From: Isoperla grammatica
Taxonomy: Eukaryota; Arthropoda; Insecta; Plecoptera; Perlodidae
DNA: 64,000 nucleotides
NCBI GenBank assembly: GCA_945910005.1
Contig: OX246746.1
Coordinates: 39,876,579 to 39,940,578 of the forward strand
Direction: 5' to 3'
Part shown: positions 33,444-44,367 of the stretch, piece by piece
Layout: each line of letters begins with the position of its first letter
How positions within the stretch are numbered: position 1 is the first letter of the stretch
The notes under the pieces: model-generated
What the model was told of the DNA's origin: nothing
Seen by the model: only the letters and a program-made list of their open reading frames with translations
Databases searched by the model: none
Translations under genes and position numbers: made by a program

Positions 33444-34260
33444 CTTCTAACGATTTAACCGTCTCCCCGTCAGGCACCACTTCGGGAAGGAAGTTTACGC
33501 ATCCTCACTTGTCTTTCTTTGTAACACGTTTCCTTCTCTTGGTACTCGGGGATTCGTCAGCACACGCATGCTCCCCTCTATTGAGGTGCGCTAACTTTCC
33601 ATTCATTTTAAGGAATATACCTAGGTACCCTAGCCCTACTAGGGTACCGTCTTCGAATTCGTCCCGGAATGCGAACAGATGGTGTTAGCAAGCTCAACCG
33701 CCACTTTGGTCACGAATGCTTTTCCGGGGTGACTGCATCGCGCCCATATGTATCCACATAGTACACAAACGACTTCATTTATCTCGGCCTGGGTTGGCTT
33801 GACGCCCTTCGCTAGTTTCTTTCGCGTACTATCGTCAAACCTGTCATAAGGCATTTTAAAATGTTTTAATCCTAGTGGAGATCGAAGTTCGTCTTGATAT
33901 CTGTTACTACTTGATGTTTGGGGTTGGGGAGACAGCGGTGCTTTCTCCTTGCATGGGGCCGGGAGTTCCTGGCTGGGGGTGAGGCCCCGGAAGAAAGTGA
34001 GCCCTGACCAGTTTGTCTATCCGCCTATAGATTGGACAACGCGAAACAGCCCTGCCAAATCTATTTCGAATTGAATTTCTTGAAGATCTTCAATCTTTTC
34101 CACTCCAAGTTCTTTGAGTTTACTTTCAGCATCATCTTCGTTGAATACCTTTCAGGAACTCGATGATTTCATTCATCTGAAAAGTAGCATGAAATCATTA
34201 GTTTGATTACACTTAAAAGGAAATAAAATCACGGTTAATAACGCAAGATTTATATTAAAA
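33444..34260. other. Spacer with one short unassigned frame
   Basis: A minus-strand frame (33854-33639, MPYDRFDDSTRKKLAKG, with CVLCGYIW) has the look of an N-terminal exon of a transposon or host protein, but I cannot name it. Nothing else was recognised. Confidence 0.35.
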
Positions 34261-35207
34261 CAGTGGCGTAGGAATAGCCCGGGGTCTAGAGGAGCCCGGT
34301 TTCGGGACAAGCTTGAGTTTGAAAGATCTTATCATCAGGTCGGTCCGGAACCGGGCCCCGGACACTGAGTAAAAAATTCAAAACCTTTTTTTTTAAGTAC
34401 AACTTACGGGAATTATGTAAATAATTCGGAATATATAGGGCCTACAATAGTATTGCGAGCTATCTTCACCGTGTCCCTACCCCATGGGGCCCTAGCAAAT
34501 AGTTACAACATACAGCCGCAACGTAACTGACCAATTGCCGGTGCAGATCGTCTCATTTCGGTTGTATTTAAAAAAGCGAGTTTGTTAATCTTACGTCAGT
34601 AAAAGAAGTTGCAATCTTGCTTTTTGTTGAAAACGCGACATTGCCCACTAGTTTTTTTTTTTATGTTTTTACGGCATTGATGCTGTTCCTAACAATACCA
34701 GTTATACTATTGAATGATAGGATTGTCGTAAAAGTTTGTCCAGTCCTAGGCTCGAACCCAGAACCTCCGGCTAACGTGACCTGTGCTCTACCATTAAGGG
34801 TAGGCTACCGGGGCCATGTGTCAAACCTTTACTAAATTGCTATGTGATGTGAGCGGGCTTATGCTTAAAACTCTGTAATCGCAATACCGCAGTTATTTAC
34901 TGTAGTCAGTTCAGAACGGCCATTTTCAAAACTTAAAATCATAAAAAAAATTAAGAAGCCGCATGGGACAAGAACTTTCGATCGAAAATGAGACAGCCTG
35001 CGTTCTCAGAAGTGATATGGATCACCTTATTATCAATACGTTTTCTAAGAGGAAAGTTCGGAAGCGAGTTCTAATCTAACCCAATTAAATGGTAAGTGCC
35101 GAGACTCGTTGTCAATACCTAATACCAAATAACATTTAGGCGTTAATGACAGAGGCTCGCCAGCTCACTCTAGCCCGGGGCCCCGTGGGCGTTTCGCTAC
35201 GCTACTG
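34261..35207. mobile_element. hAT-like MITE (TIR CAGTGGCGTAG)
   Basis: It begins CAGTGGCGTAGGAATAGCCC and ends CTACGCTACTG. The flanks TATTAAAA (34253-34260) and TATTAAAC (35208-35215) form an 8-bp TSD with one change. It belongs to the same family as 14640-15211 and probably 42834. A tRNA-like sequence lies inside. Confidence 0.82.
34742..34815 (-). other. tRNA-like sequence inside a MITE
   Basis: The minus strand reads a D-arm-like CCTACCCTTAATGGTAGAG and a T-arm CTGGG-TTCGAGC-CTAGG with a B-box match. The acceptor ends do not pair and the anticodon stem is weak. It is therefore a tRNA-derived relic, not a tRNA gene. Confidence 0.45.
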
Positions 35208-35402
35208 TATTAAACATAATTACATTTAGTTTTTTAAGATGTTTAGTGGAAATCCTGCGTTTGTCCGTTTTTGTACTGTGTGCAATAATGTGACTCTAAT
35301 TTGGTTACCAATTGCATTGCATTGTTAAGTTAAACAACATTAATTTTCAAGTTGTCAATAATATTTTAAAAGCTGGATGGATCTACAACAACTTAATCCA
35401 AA

Positions 35403-37115
35403 TGCTCAAAGTCTCTTAATATCCTACGAATACTAAGCAATACAACCTAGGGGGCAGACCGCACCGTCATGCTCCGGTTATACCGTTCCCTTATTAGGTC
35501 AAAACTCGATTTCGCTAGTTTTATATATGCTTCAGCAAGACGCTCATATCTCAAATCCTTGGATACAATACACCACACAGGGATCAGATTGTCAACGGGT
35601 GCTTTTAGAACCAGCCCCATCCCCAGTCTGTATTGTGAGTCCGGAGAACCGTCGCTGTCGTCCAGGAGAGACTATCTACTACTTAGCTTTCCCCCCCACT
35701 GTCCCACTGAATATTTCTCCTCCCACTTGGCCCTGCCCTCCCCTGCTGGACTCCCTTATTACGACTCACGCGACGTACAATGGATCTGATTCGGATGTGG
35801 CTTTATTCTTCATCGTCATCTTCTCATCTTCATTATCACCCGCTCACCGTCTCGATTAGCCATAGTTGCACAAATATGAGACGTTAAGCCCCATTAATCA
35901 ATCAATCAATCATCTACTACTTAGCTATGTCGCCTCATTGGCGGGGTCACCTAAGAACCCTGCCTACGACATAATATTAAATCCGCCATACCAAGACCGT
36001 TACGCCATTAGACAGAAGACCACTCGACCAGCAGGTATTCGATCCCTCGAACTAATGAATTGTCTAGGTATTACCCCACCTCTTGTTTTTACCGATTCTT
36101 TTGCCGCTGTCCCGCCATGGATGATCAGTATGCCCAAATGCATCACTCAAATGTCAGTATACAAGAAAAGCACTACATCCTGCTTGCAATATCAAGCAAT
36201 GTTTAATCAAATTCGTTCCCTATACTCCGATCACGAATGCATTTTTACAGATGGGTCGAGAATCGAGGACTCGGTCGGCTGCGCTTTTTTTACTGACAAT
36301 GAAAAGTTTTTATTCCACCTAGACTCACTTTTTAGCATTTTTAACGCGGAACTCTTCGCAATCATGCAAAGTCTTTTACATGCCTTTCGAAGCAAGACAT
36401 CAAAGTTTTTAATATGCACCGACTCTCTGAGCTCTCTTCAGGCACTTTTAGAAGTATATGCTAGGCACCCATTGATTGTTAAAATTCAAACAATTTTATC
36501 GAAACTTTTAACCAAACGTAAGTCCATAGTTTTTTGTTGGGTGCCTGGTCATGCAGGCATTCTTGGTAACGAGGTGGCAGATCAATGTGCTAAAGAAGCC
36601 TGTACCACTGACAGCAACGACTGTCAATTAGTTATAACTGCGGACCTGAAAGCGTCTTTTAAACTTAAATCAAAGAAGCTATGGCATAACGAGTGGCAGA
36701 GCATACGAAATAACAAACTAAGAGAAATAAAAGACTCTCTAACTCCATGGCTATCCTCCCGGCGCTCATGTCGCCGCGAGGAAGTTGTTTTAACTCGCAT
36801 CCGAATCGGTCACACCTATATTACTCAGAGCTATCTTCTAAAAAGTGAACCCCAACCAGTGTGTGATGCTTGTTATGTGACATTGACTGTCAAACACATA
36901 ATTTTAGATTGTGCAAAGTATTTAGCCGAACGACAAAGATATAAGATAAAATCCACACTAACAGAAAACCTGTCAGATAAAACTGACGCAACCGACAACA
37001 TTTTAAAGTTCCTTAAATCAATTAACCTTATAAACAAGATCTAAATAGGAAAAATAGGCACTGATAACCCAGATGTTTTGTGCCTTTAAACTACAAATAA
37101 TAATTATAATAATAA
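35403..37115 (+). pseudogene. LINE-D copy 2: RT C-terminus and RNase H
   Basis: The frame reads KSLNILRILSNTT, a TAG where the family has Trp, then GADRTVMLRLYRSLIRSKLD and GAFRTSPIPSLY. The SINE at 35689-35911 interrupts at YLLLS. Downstream the frame is open to 37042-37044: RNase H CIFTDGSRIEDS, IFNAELFAIMQSLL, KFLICTDSLSSLQAL, SIVFCWVPGHAGILGNEVAD, then CDACYVTLTVKHIILDC. The catalytic D-E-D-D set is present and there are no stops in the RNase H part, so this copy is better preserved than copy 1. It ends in an AATAATAATTATAATAATA-like tail near 37115. Confidence 0.88.
35689..35911 (+). mobile_element. 5'-truncated ribozyme-SINE with 15-bp TSD
   Basis: ATCTACTACTTAGCT is repeated exactly at 35674-35688 and 35912-35926. 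The 223-bp insert starts in the C-rich tract and ends GAGACGTTAAGCCCCATTA plus an ATCA tail. The ribozyme portion is missing through 5' truncation. Confidence 0.92.
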
Positions 37116-37555
37116 CTGTTAATTTTTTATTACTAAATTTCTCCGCGGTCGGGTTCGGCTGTAAATAATCCGCCCCTCCCCCCCCCCCCCCCCTCCTCCT
37201 GCGCTTTAAACGCTGATGCGTATTCGGCCAATTAGGCATAGACACACGAATACGAATCACTGCACAACTGACCCCCCACCCCACCCCCATCCCTCCGCGG
37301 CAAAACTACAGTATAATTAAGAATATAAATAGCACGCGGTGGAATCCCTAAAATTAATACCACCATAATTAAATGGAGATGGTCATTACTCATTACTTTG
37401 TTGAAGTTGTAACATTACCAATCGTATTGTTGAAGAAAGTTGTAAAATTAATTAATTTTATTTTTAAAATAATTGTCAAAAATACTTTCAAAACTCGTAC
37501 TAGGCTATGCTATCGTTAATAATTACATGTGCGGTTAAATAATTACCAGTTTCAG
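37116..37555. other. AT-rich spacer with poly-C run
   Basis: No gene. A run of about 18 C lies near 37176. Confidence 0.5.
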
Positions 37556-38275
37556 CTAGTTTGATGTTTCAACAATATTTTCAATTTTCAATAAATTAAA
37601 AATCTCTTCAGACTTTAAAACTATAATGTCACTTTTTTGGTAGCGTACACCTCGAAACGTGCACGTAGACCCAACCATCAGATTTTGTGCGTATTTAAGT
37701 TGGTCGTTGCCCTTGATCGCGCTATTAATACTATCTTTGATGAGGTCAGGATCGTAGACCGTTTGATTCTCCGTCACCAACTCCTCTTCTACAAATAGCC
37801 CCTCGACTGAGTAAGCAGCTTGCAAGTATTGGTGTTTCATGGCCAGAGTCTTCGTTACGTTGCCAGTATTTTTTGTAGTTTTGAGTACTTCTTTAAGGTA
37901 TTTGTGCTTAGACTCGAACCTCATAGTCCATACTCTCATGAGTGGTCCATACATAGTAATTAATTTCGGGTAATGACACATGAAATGATGCTTTGGCCGC
38001 AACGGTATATTATCAAAGCACCGTCTTCTTATCTCTATGTATTCACCGATCGACTGTTGTAGGTAAGCCACCAATTCTAATGTTAAAACAGGGGAACAAA
38101 CAATCCGCACTATCCTTATTAAAAGCAAGACCATAACCCAAACCAAGTCTTCAGTATCTTTGATTTTGTTTCTGATCAGCAATGGCAGAATGCGAATCAA
38201 GGTCCATGTTTGGACAGCCTGACCTCCTAGTTTATCACATTTAGATATTTGGCTGGGCTTATGCTTTGTTTCTTG
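37556..38275 (-). pseudogene. Unclassified transposon protein, C-terminal exon
   Basis: The minus-strand frame runs from about 38275 (KHKPSQISKCDKLGGQAVQ) through WTLIRILPLLI, a helical segment, and the block LRPKHHFMCHYPKLITMYGP-LMRVWTMRFESKHKYLK, to a stop at 37556. The PKHHF-HYP...RFExKHxY arrangement recurs in long proteins of unknown superfamily scattered in fish and invertebrate genomes, which I take as transposon-derived. I cannot decide between a CACTA-like origin and another. Its likely N-terminal counterpart is the exon at 13215-13502. The frame is intact, but neighbouring exons were not found. Confidence 0.5.
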
Positions 38276-38309
38276 ACTGCTGTATTGAAATTTGGCCGAA
38301 ATTTGGCCG

Positions 38310-38480
38310 AAACGTGGCCGTGGTGGTCGCCACCGTGGCCGTAGTCGTCGCCACCGTTGCCGTCGCCACCGTGGCCGTTGTGGTCGCCACCGTTGCCGTC
38401 GCCACCGTGGCCGTTGTGGTCGCCACCGTGGCCGTTGTCGTCGCCACCGTAGTCGTTGCCGTCGCCACCGTGGCCGTTGC
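38310..38480 (+). repeat. GC-rich minisatellite (GTGGCCGTNGTNGTCGCCACC)
   Basis: Units of 15, 18 and 21 bases built from GTGGCCGT and CGCCACC. Several frames on both strands stay open across it (Gly/His/Asp-rich, Ala/Thr/Val-rich, Arg/His-rich), which follows from unit lengths divisible by three and does not indicate a gene. Confidence 0.85.
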
Positions 38481-38592
38481 CAAAAAATTGACCTTCCATT
38501 ATTTACCTATCAGTAACAATGTATGATTTATTTGTGTTGACTAAAAAGAAGAGGGTTTTGGCGAATATTTTAAATTCTAGATCTTTAGTTTA

Positions 38593-38966
38593 GGGACTGC
38601 CACCTTATCGTGGTGGGCAGGTTTGCGTGCTTTGTTGATCCCGAGAGCTATGCCGGCGGAAGCGTATGCTTCTGGTAGGGCCACCCTAGCCGGACTGGTC
38701 GAGGAGGAGAAGTCAGACGAAGTGCAGTCCACACCCCAATCCCCTTTCCCCCCCACTGTCCCATTGAATATTTCTCCTCCCACTTGGCCCTGCCCTCCCT
38801 TGCTGGACTCCCGTATGACGACTCACGCGACGTACAATGGATCTGATTCGGATGTGGCTTTATTCTTTATTATCATCTTTCTCATCTTCATTATCACCCG
38901 CTCATCGTCTCGATTAGCCATCGTTGCATAAATATGAGACGTTAAGCCCCATCAATCAATCAATCA
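38593..38966 (+). mobile_element. Ribozyme-SINE copy lacking the first 8 nt, 9-bp TSD
   Basis: TTTAGTTTA flanks it at 38584-38592 and 38967-38975. The insert starts GGGACTGCCACCTTATCG, so the 5' strand of P1 is absent while P2, P3, the 3' strand of P1 and the CGAA joining segment (CAGTCC at 38725-38730) remain. It ends with the ATCA-type tail. Confidence 0.88.
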
Positions 38967-38975
38967 TTTAGTTTA

Positions 38976-39129
38976 CTAACGAATTAATTTTTTCATGTTG
39001 TGGTTCAACAAAATATTGTTTTATGAATTGATTCCAGTTTTTTTTTTACAGATATAGCTTTTGTTTAAACTATCATATCCACATACATACCTTCCAACAC
39101 ACGAATCACAGCATGTTTGAGGGGAATTG
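38976..39129. other. Spacer
   Basis: Nothing recognised, apart from the continuation of the minus-strand frame after its likely exon end. Confidence 0.4.
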
Positions 39130-39293
39130 AAAGCGTGAAAAGGGATAGGTAATCCTTTGTTGTTGATGCGTTGTAATGTTTCTTGAATGTGTAGATCATC
39201 CATCATCTGCATTACAGTTTCTTTGTCAAACCTGTACCTAAACTTGAACTGTATACTGGTGTAAAACTCAATCGGGTTTTCCAAGTCTCTCAA
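39130..39293 (-). pseudogene. PIF/Harbinger-like transposase N-terminal fragment
   Basis: MRDLENPIEFYTSIQFKFRY, RFDKETVMQMMDDL and LQRINNKGLPIP resemble the start of HARBI1-type transposases (NPxEfY...F...RFxKxTV...L, then a K-G-x-P block). No catalytic domain follows. The call rests on a short match and could be wrong. Confidence 0.4.
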
Positions 39294-39299
39294 ATATCA

Positions 39300-39720
39300 C
39301 TTGTTGGAAAACTCGACTTTTTTCGGGGTAGTTGTCACTTTTTTTTTTTTTTTTTTTGCTGTCACTTTTTGGAAAACTTGTCGGTTGGAAAAAAGAAAAA
39401 AAAAATTTGAAAAAAAAATTCATGTTTAAAATTTTTAAAGTGATTGAAAAATTTTCGAGTACGTCTGCGTACATTTCATGTAAATTGGTCGTAGATAATA
39501 ATGTAAAGAAAGAAATTTTTAAAATTGTGTGATTCTGAAAAAAGAAAAAAAAAATCATGTTGAAAATTTTAAAGTGATTGAAAATTTTTCGAGTTTTTCT
39601 ATGTATATGTCATGTAAAACTGTCGTAGATACTTGTGTAAAGAAAGAAACTTGAAAATTGTGATTCTGAAAAACGAAAACAAAATTTCATGTTTCAAAAT
39701 TTCTAAGGTCCAAATGCATA
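39300..39720 (+). repeat. AT-rich tandem duplication, ~137-bp unit
   Basis: TCATGTTKAAAATTTT...AAAGTGATTGAAAA recurs at about 39420 and 39557, each followed by a GTCGTAGATA and GTAAAGAAAGAAA segment and a GTGATTCTGAAAA end. Runs of T and A surround it. There is no coding potential. Confidence 0.65.
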
Positions 39721-39944
39721 GTCGTTTCCTCACGTGCTCCTTAACTCAGCCTTACCTCAGCCTTTCCTCAGCCGCGACTCACGAATGGAATTTATGAACC
39801 TTCCTCACGCACGACTCAGCTGAGGAGAAGCTAGTGTCATTGTTAGACTTGGCAACATTGTATATTGCCACCTTGATTCAAAATTGTTTCCATTTTACAA
39901 GGCAGTGACTTGTTGTTCATTCAAATAATTCGGCGGCAACTATA

Positions 39945-40248
39945 GGGCACTAGCAACACTGAAAGACAACAATGGAACAAATGAATTGAACTGATGGACA
40001 AACAATCAGCTGTCAAAATAATAAAATTGCAACCATAGAAATAAAAACAATTGTAGCAATAGTAACTGCTCGCCATTTAAAACTTTTAATGATAGACAAC
40101 GACTTAGTGAAAGTTTTGTATGTGTATTTGTTTGTTTTTTGTTTTGTTTTCCAAAATCAGACGAAATTATTTTTTGACAGCTTGTTGTTTGTCCATCGAT
40201 TCAATTCATTTGTTTCACTGTTGTCTTTTGGTGTTGCTAGTGCCCTAT
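39945..40248. mobile_element. Foldback element with ~76-bp arms
   Basis: The left arm (39945-40020, starting GGGCACTAGCAACACTGAAA) is nearly the complement of the right arm (40171-40248, ending GGTGTTGCTAGTGCCC). The loop is about 150 bp. Differences are scattered substitutions and single-base gaps. No coding sequence or TSD was found. Confidence 0.75.
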
Positions 40249-42833
40249 TAAGACACTTGTCAACCACTTCGCGGCCTTGGAAATTTGTCATTATTTATTT
40301 ATTATATAATTATATACTTATTTATCTATTTATTTTTTTATTTTGTATTATATATTTAAGTATTTATTTGTTATTTATTTAGTAATTTATTCATTCATGT
40401 ATTTATTTATTAATATTTTAGTAGCAGCATTAAAATATTAAAATAATTAAAGTATATGGATATTGGAAAGTCTAGAATAATGTTTAATACAAAATAAATA
40501 CAAATTATCAACACTGATTAGTGATTACCAATGAAAATAAAATAATTACTCTCAATTGATGAACGAAGAATGTAGGAAAATTGGCAGCGTATCAAGGGTA
40601 ACCATATAGGTAGCCTTATATGAATTCTTCACAAAATATATTAATATTTCCCTTTTTATTTTTTTTTTGCAATTACAAGTTTGGTCGAAGCATGAATCGT
40701 GATTGGAATTTTTAAGCCTAATACAATTATTGGTTACATTGGTGTGCACACTGCACACACCTTTATTATGGGTCTTGGAAGTAGGCCATCAGTGTTAATA
40801 GGGATTTGTAGAATTTTTAATCTAAAAACTTTTCAACTTATTCAAAATATATAACTACTACTACTAGACCAAATTGACTTGTAATACCTACCACACCATG
40901 GATAACTTGATCTCTAAACATTTATTTTGGCAGACCCTTATTTACCCCCCCCCCCCCCCCCCCCCCCTTAATGCTATAGGACAGGTGATTGGCATAGGGC
41001 TATTAAAATTCATCTACATACACATACATTACGTAGCATGATGACATAACAGCCAAATGTGGGCATTTATAATAAAAAGAAGACATTACTTCGGAATTTG
41101 TTTTTATATTTTTACACAAACCACATTTTCATTGCAGAAGTCATAATTATTTTCTCAACTTACTAGTATTGTGTGTTCATTTATGACTTTCACACGTTGT
41201 TGGGAGCTGAAATAAATTTTTCATTAGGGCAACCAAAGTTATTCTACTGGTATATTCTTTGAACTGAGTTGAAAATGCTTTCAGATAGTAGGAATTGTAA
41301 AAATTAGATGGACAAGTTTTAAATTATTTATGATTTAAATTTTATTGAGTCAGAATTTTATACAACATCAGGTACATGTACATGTACAAGCAACATTAAA
41401 AATAGGCATGTGGAAATAAACATATTGTAGGCCTATTACAGTGGGTTTAGCTCTAGGTAGGCCGAGTATAGGAATTTACATCTGCAAGTTGTGAGGTTTT
41501 GGCTTACCATTGTGCTGGGTGTCCAATTGCTCAGTACACTAGTCAATAGTAGGCTTAAACTTGCTGTTACTTACACAACAAATTCATTATACTTATAATG
41601 AAGGTAGCAATATTGTTGTGGGTGCTGAATATTATGTTTATGCCTAGGGGCCTAGGCCTAAATTCTCCCCACTTCAGGCATACAATTGAATGTTGTTTTA
41701 GGCCTAGACCTACCTACATTTGTACTATGAATGACTAATTCAAATTAGGGATAAAAGCTGAATTCAAGAACTGTCCTGCAATCCTCTAGGCTTATAGGTC
41801 CTACATAACAACCTTGGCAGTTTTCCGTACCTAGCCTACTCTATTCACATAAGCCTTAAGGCTGTGCGTCGCGCGCGCGAGTCCTGCGGCCGCAGCTGTG
41901 TTTAAACCTTTTTGGCACACGCCACACTTATGAAATAAGACCTTGAATATAGTCACTGTATTGATAATTTTACGCTCTTTAAGATTATTACAATCTCTTT
42001 TCAAAAGCATTAAGATTTTTCATAATCGACTTAAATTTCTTGCCCAATGTGTTGTGCCAAATATAGTTTTAAAGGTCGATTTTCTTCATTTTAGCATGTA
42101 AACAGTTCTAAAAAAGAGCACATATACTTGAATGCGTTCTCGAGGTCATGCAATTGGTTTCGTGTGGATAACTCATGTAGTCTTTTAAATATAAGTAATC
42201 AACTACTTGTGCGTGATAATCATCCATTGCGTGGAGAGTGTCTCTGTGTAGTGGCATTTTCAAGAACTTTATACCTGGAGTTGTGCTCAGTAGCCGGCCG
42301 GGGGTTGAGGCGGCGAGGGGGGGTAACCGAGCAAGGCTCAACAGTGGAGGTTGTGTCCTCGAGCATAGGCTAGACAAACAAGAGCCGAAAGCCGACTGCT
42401 TTCTACGAAACCCATTCAAGCAATAATAATGTCGTTCAGAATAGAAATGAATACTCTTTCCGGATAAGCGCAACATCTAGGCTATGAGCGAATCGAAGTT
42501 TTGAAAACACACACAACTAATATGCTAAAACCAATGATTGGCTAAAACAAATACAATTATGGTTAATTCCAATAACACACATTTTTTTACATATTCCACA
42601 TTTTGTAGCTTCCAACATCATTGATTGATTGTGACATATGGATTGTACTAACTTCAATGAGAGAAGAATCCCAATTCACAAACATCTATCAACAAAATAT
42701 TATGTTCAAGTAAATTCACAGCGGATTATTATAATTATTCTAATATATTACTATAAGTACATTGCACTTATACCATCAATATAAAAGGAAAACTTTGTAT
42801 AATACAGGATAATATAAAAAAAAATTATAACAG
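40249..42833. other. AT-rich spacer, no gene supported
   Basis: It contains TTTA-rich sequence (40290-40430), a C run of about 23 (40945-40967), AGGCCTA palindromes around 41640-41720, and a GC-rich patch at 41870-42370. Frames in the GC patch lack family motifs and splice signals. Confidence 0.45.
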
Positions 42834-43226
42834 CAGTGGCGTCGGAACAGGGGGGGCAAGGGGGGCATTGCCCCATAACTTTCATGCCATGGAGGCATAG
42901 GGGCCGATTTCAGATATGAAAATATAGATATTATAAGTGTGTGGTCCTTCCGTGCCCGAAAAGTCAAAACTTCTACTTTTTGGGAAAGCAACGTCGGATG
43001 ATTGTGTCAACTGTCAACAATTCATTTCCGGGAAGAAACCAATCTTTATACGTTGTATTGTTTTTTATGACAAGATTTATCACCTCAAAACGCGTTTTAG
43101 GGCATAAAACCTAATGCAGGGTCAAATTTGTGTTTCGCCTATGGCGAAATTGCCTCCGGTCGGCCCCAGATACATCACCCACCTCGTTGCGATTAAAAAT
43201 TAAACGATGCGGGTGATTGACCAACT
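42834..43226 (+). mobile_element. Left end of a CAGTGGCGT-type hAT-like element
   Basis: CAGTGGCGTCGGAACAGGGG at 42834 matches the terminal sequence of the elements at 14640 and 34261. The sequence runs into the assembly gap, so the right end and TSD cannot be seen. Confidence 0.5.
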
Positions 43227-43426
43227 NNNNNNNNNNNNNNNNNNNNNNNNNNNNNNNNNNNNNNNNNNNNNNNNNNNNNNNNNNNNNNNNNNNNNNNNNN
43301 NNNNNNNNNNNNNNNNNNNNNNNNNNNNNNNNNNNNNNNNNNNNNNNNNNNNNNNNNNNNNNNNNNNNNNNNNNNNNNNNNNNNNNNNNNNNNNNNNNNN
43401 NNNNNNNNNNNNNNNNNNNNNNNNNN
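43227..43426. other. Assembly gap (200 N)
   Basis: Exactly 200 unknown bases; the round number suggests a placeholder of unknown true length. Confidence 0.98.
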
Positions 43427-44076
43427 GAATTTGATTAATAGCATCATCAAAAGCTAGAATGCAGCAAAATGTGTGATATTTCCCCTGATCTTTCAATGTC
43501 CTGACCTCTGTGCTATGTACTGCTGTAGTCACTTAGCCCCTTAATCTTTTAAACTGCTTATCCTTTGCTAGGCCCATTCAATCACCAGTAGCAATTAGGT
43601 AACAATGCCTTTTTTTAATCTTTGGAAATGAGCCCCTTAAGGAATTGTACAGGAATACAGTTTTTGCCTTACTTTCTGCTCTGCTTAACCCATATGGCAT
43701 GGGGATAGGAAATAGTGTTCTGGAATCAGGCCCTTGGAAGATTAGCTTCTTTCATAGTGTTTTGGCGGCTTTCCACTCTGAATAAATTGTGCAAGCAATA
43801 GTGTTCATAAGTTTTCTGTGACGCTGTCAATTAACGGTGCTAAATTTTCCATGTTTGTAAATGTACATTTTGAGGAAAGTAAATGTGAAAAGAGCTTGCC
43901 CATTAGGCTAGTAAAATAAGATTTTGACTACCTGTGATGAGGTCAAGTATTAATGTACGACCGTCAACATTACTATTGCAAACATGTTGTAAATTTGCTA
44001 CCCGATTGATTAATGGTGTTGCAATTAACCTGGCAACTATGTATTATATGAGTATTATTTTAGTACGCCTGGAGTG
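43427..44076. other. Spacer after the gap
   Basis: No gene or repeat recognised. Confidence 0.4.
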
Positions 44077-44150
44077 CTAAGCCGACGTGCTTTTTCTTTC
44101 CGGGTTGTTCACCCATGGAACGGCCTGCCGCCCGCCCTTAAAGACTGCCA
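44077..44150 (+). pseudogene. LINE RT C-terminal scrap
   Basis: LSRRAFSFRVVHPWNGLPPA matches the RRxSFxxRVVxxWNxLP end of CR1/L2/Jockey-type LINE ORF2 proteins. Only about 25 residues remain. Confidence 0.6.
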
Positions 44151-44367
44151 AGTGAGTTATTTCCTTCACTGTGCAAGGAGCACTAGTGGCAGAACCTCTG
44201 ACATGTGCTGCGTTGCCGTGCTTCAGCAAGGCTCTTCGCGGCGCATGATTTCTTGAAATTTCGTATTATAGCAAAATGTTTGCTATCATCGACGTCGTTT
44301 CGTGTGTGACGTAATAATGTCACGATTACACAATTAATAATAATTAAATAGCTACTTTTCCAGAGCA

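Noticed and set aside
34742..34815. Functional tRNA gene
   Set aside because: Acceptor ends do not pair and the anticodon stem is poor; it lies inside a MITE.
38227..38526. Overlapping Gly/His, Ala/Thr/Val and Arg/His ORFs
   Set aside because: All four frames are open across a GC minisatellite; mutual overlap argues against any being real.
42108..42476. 122-codon minus-strand ORF in a GC-rich patch
   Set aside because: Overlapped by plus-strand frames, no domain or splice evidence.
43193..43532. ORFs spanning the N run
   Set aside because: They are made of unknown bases.
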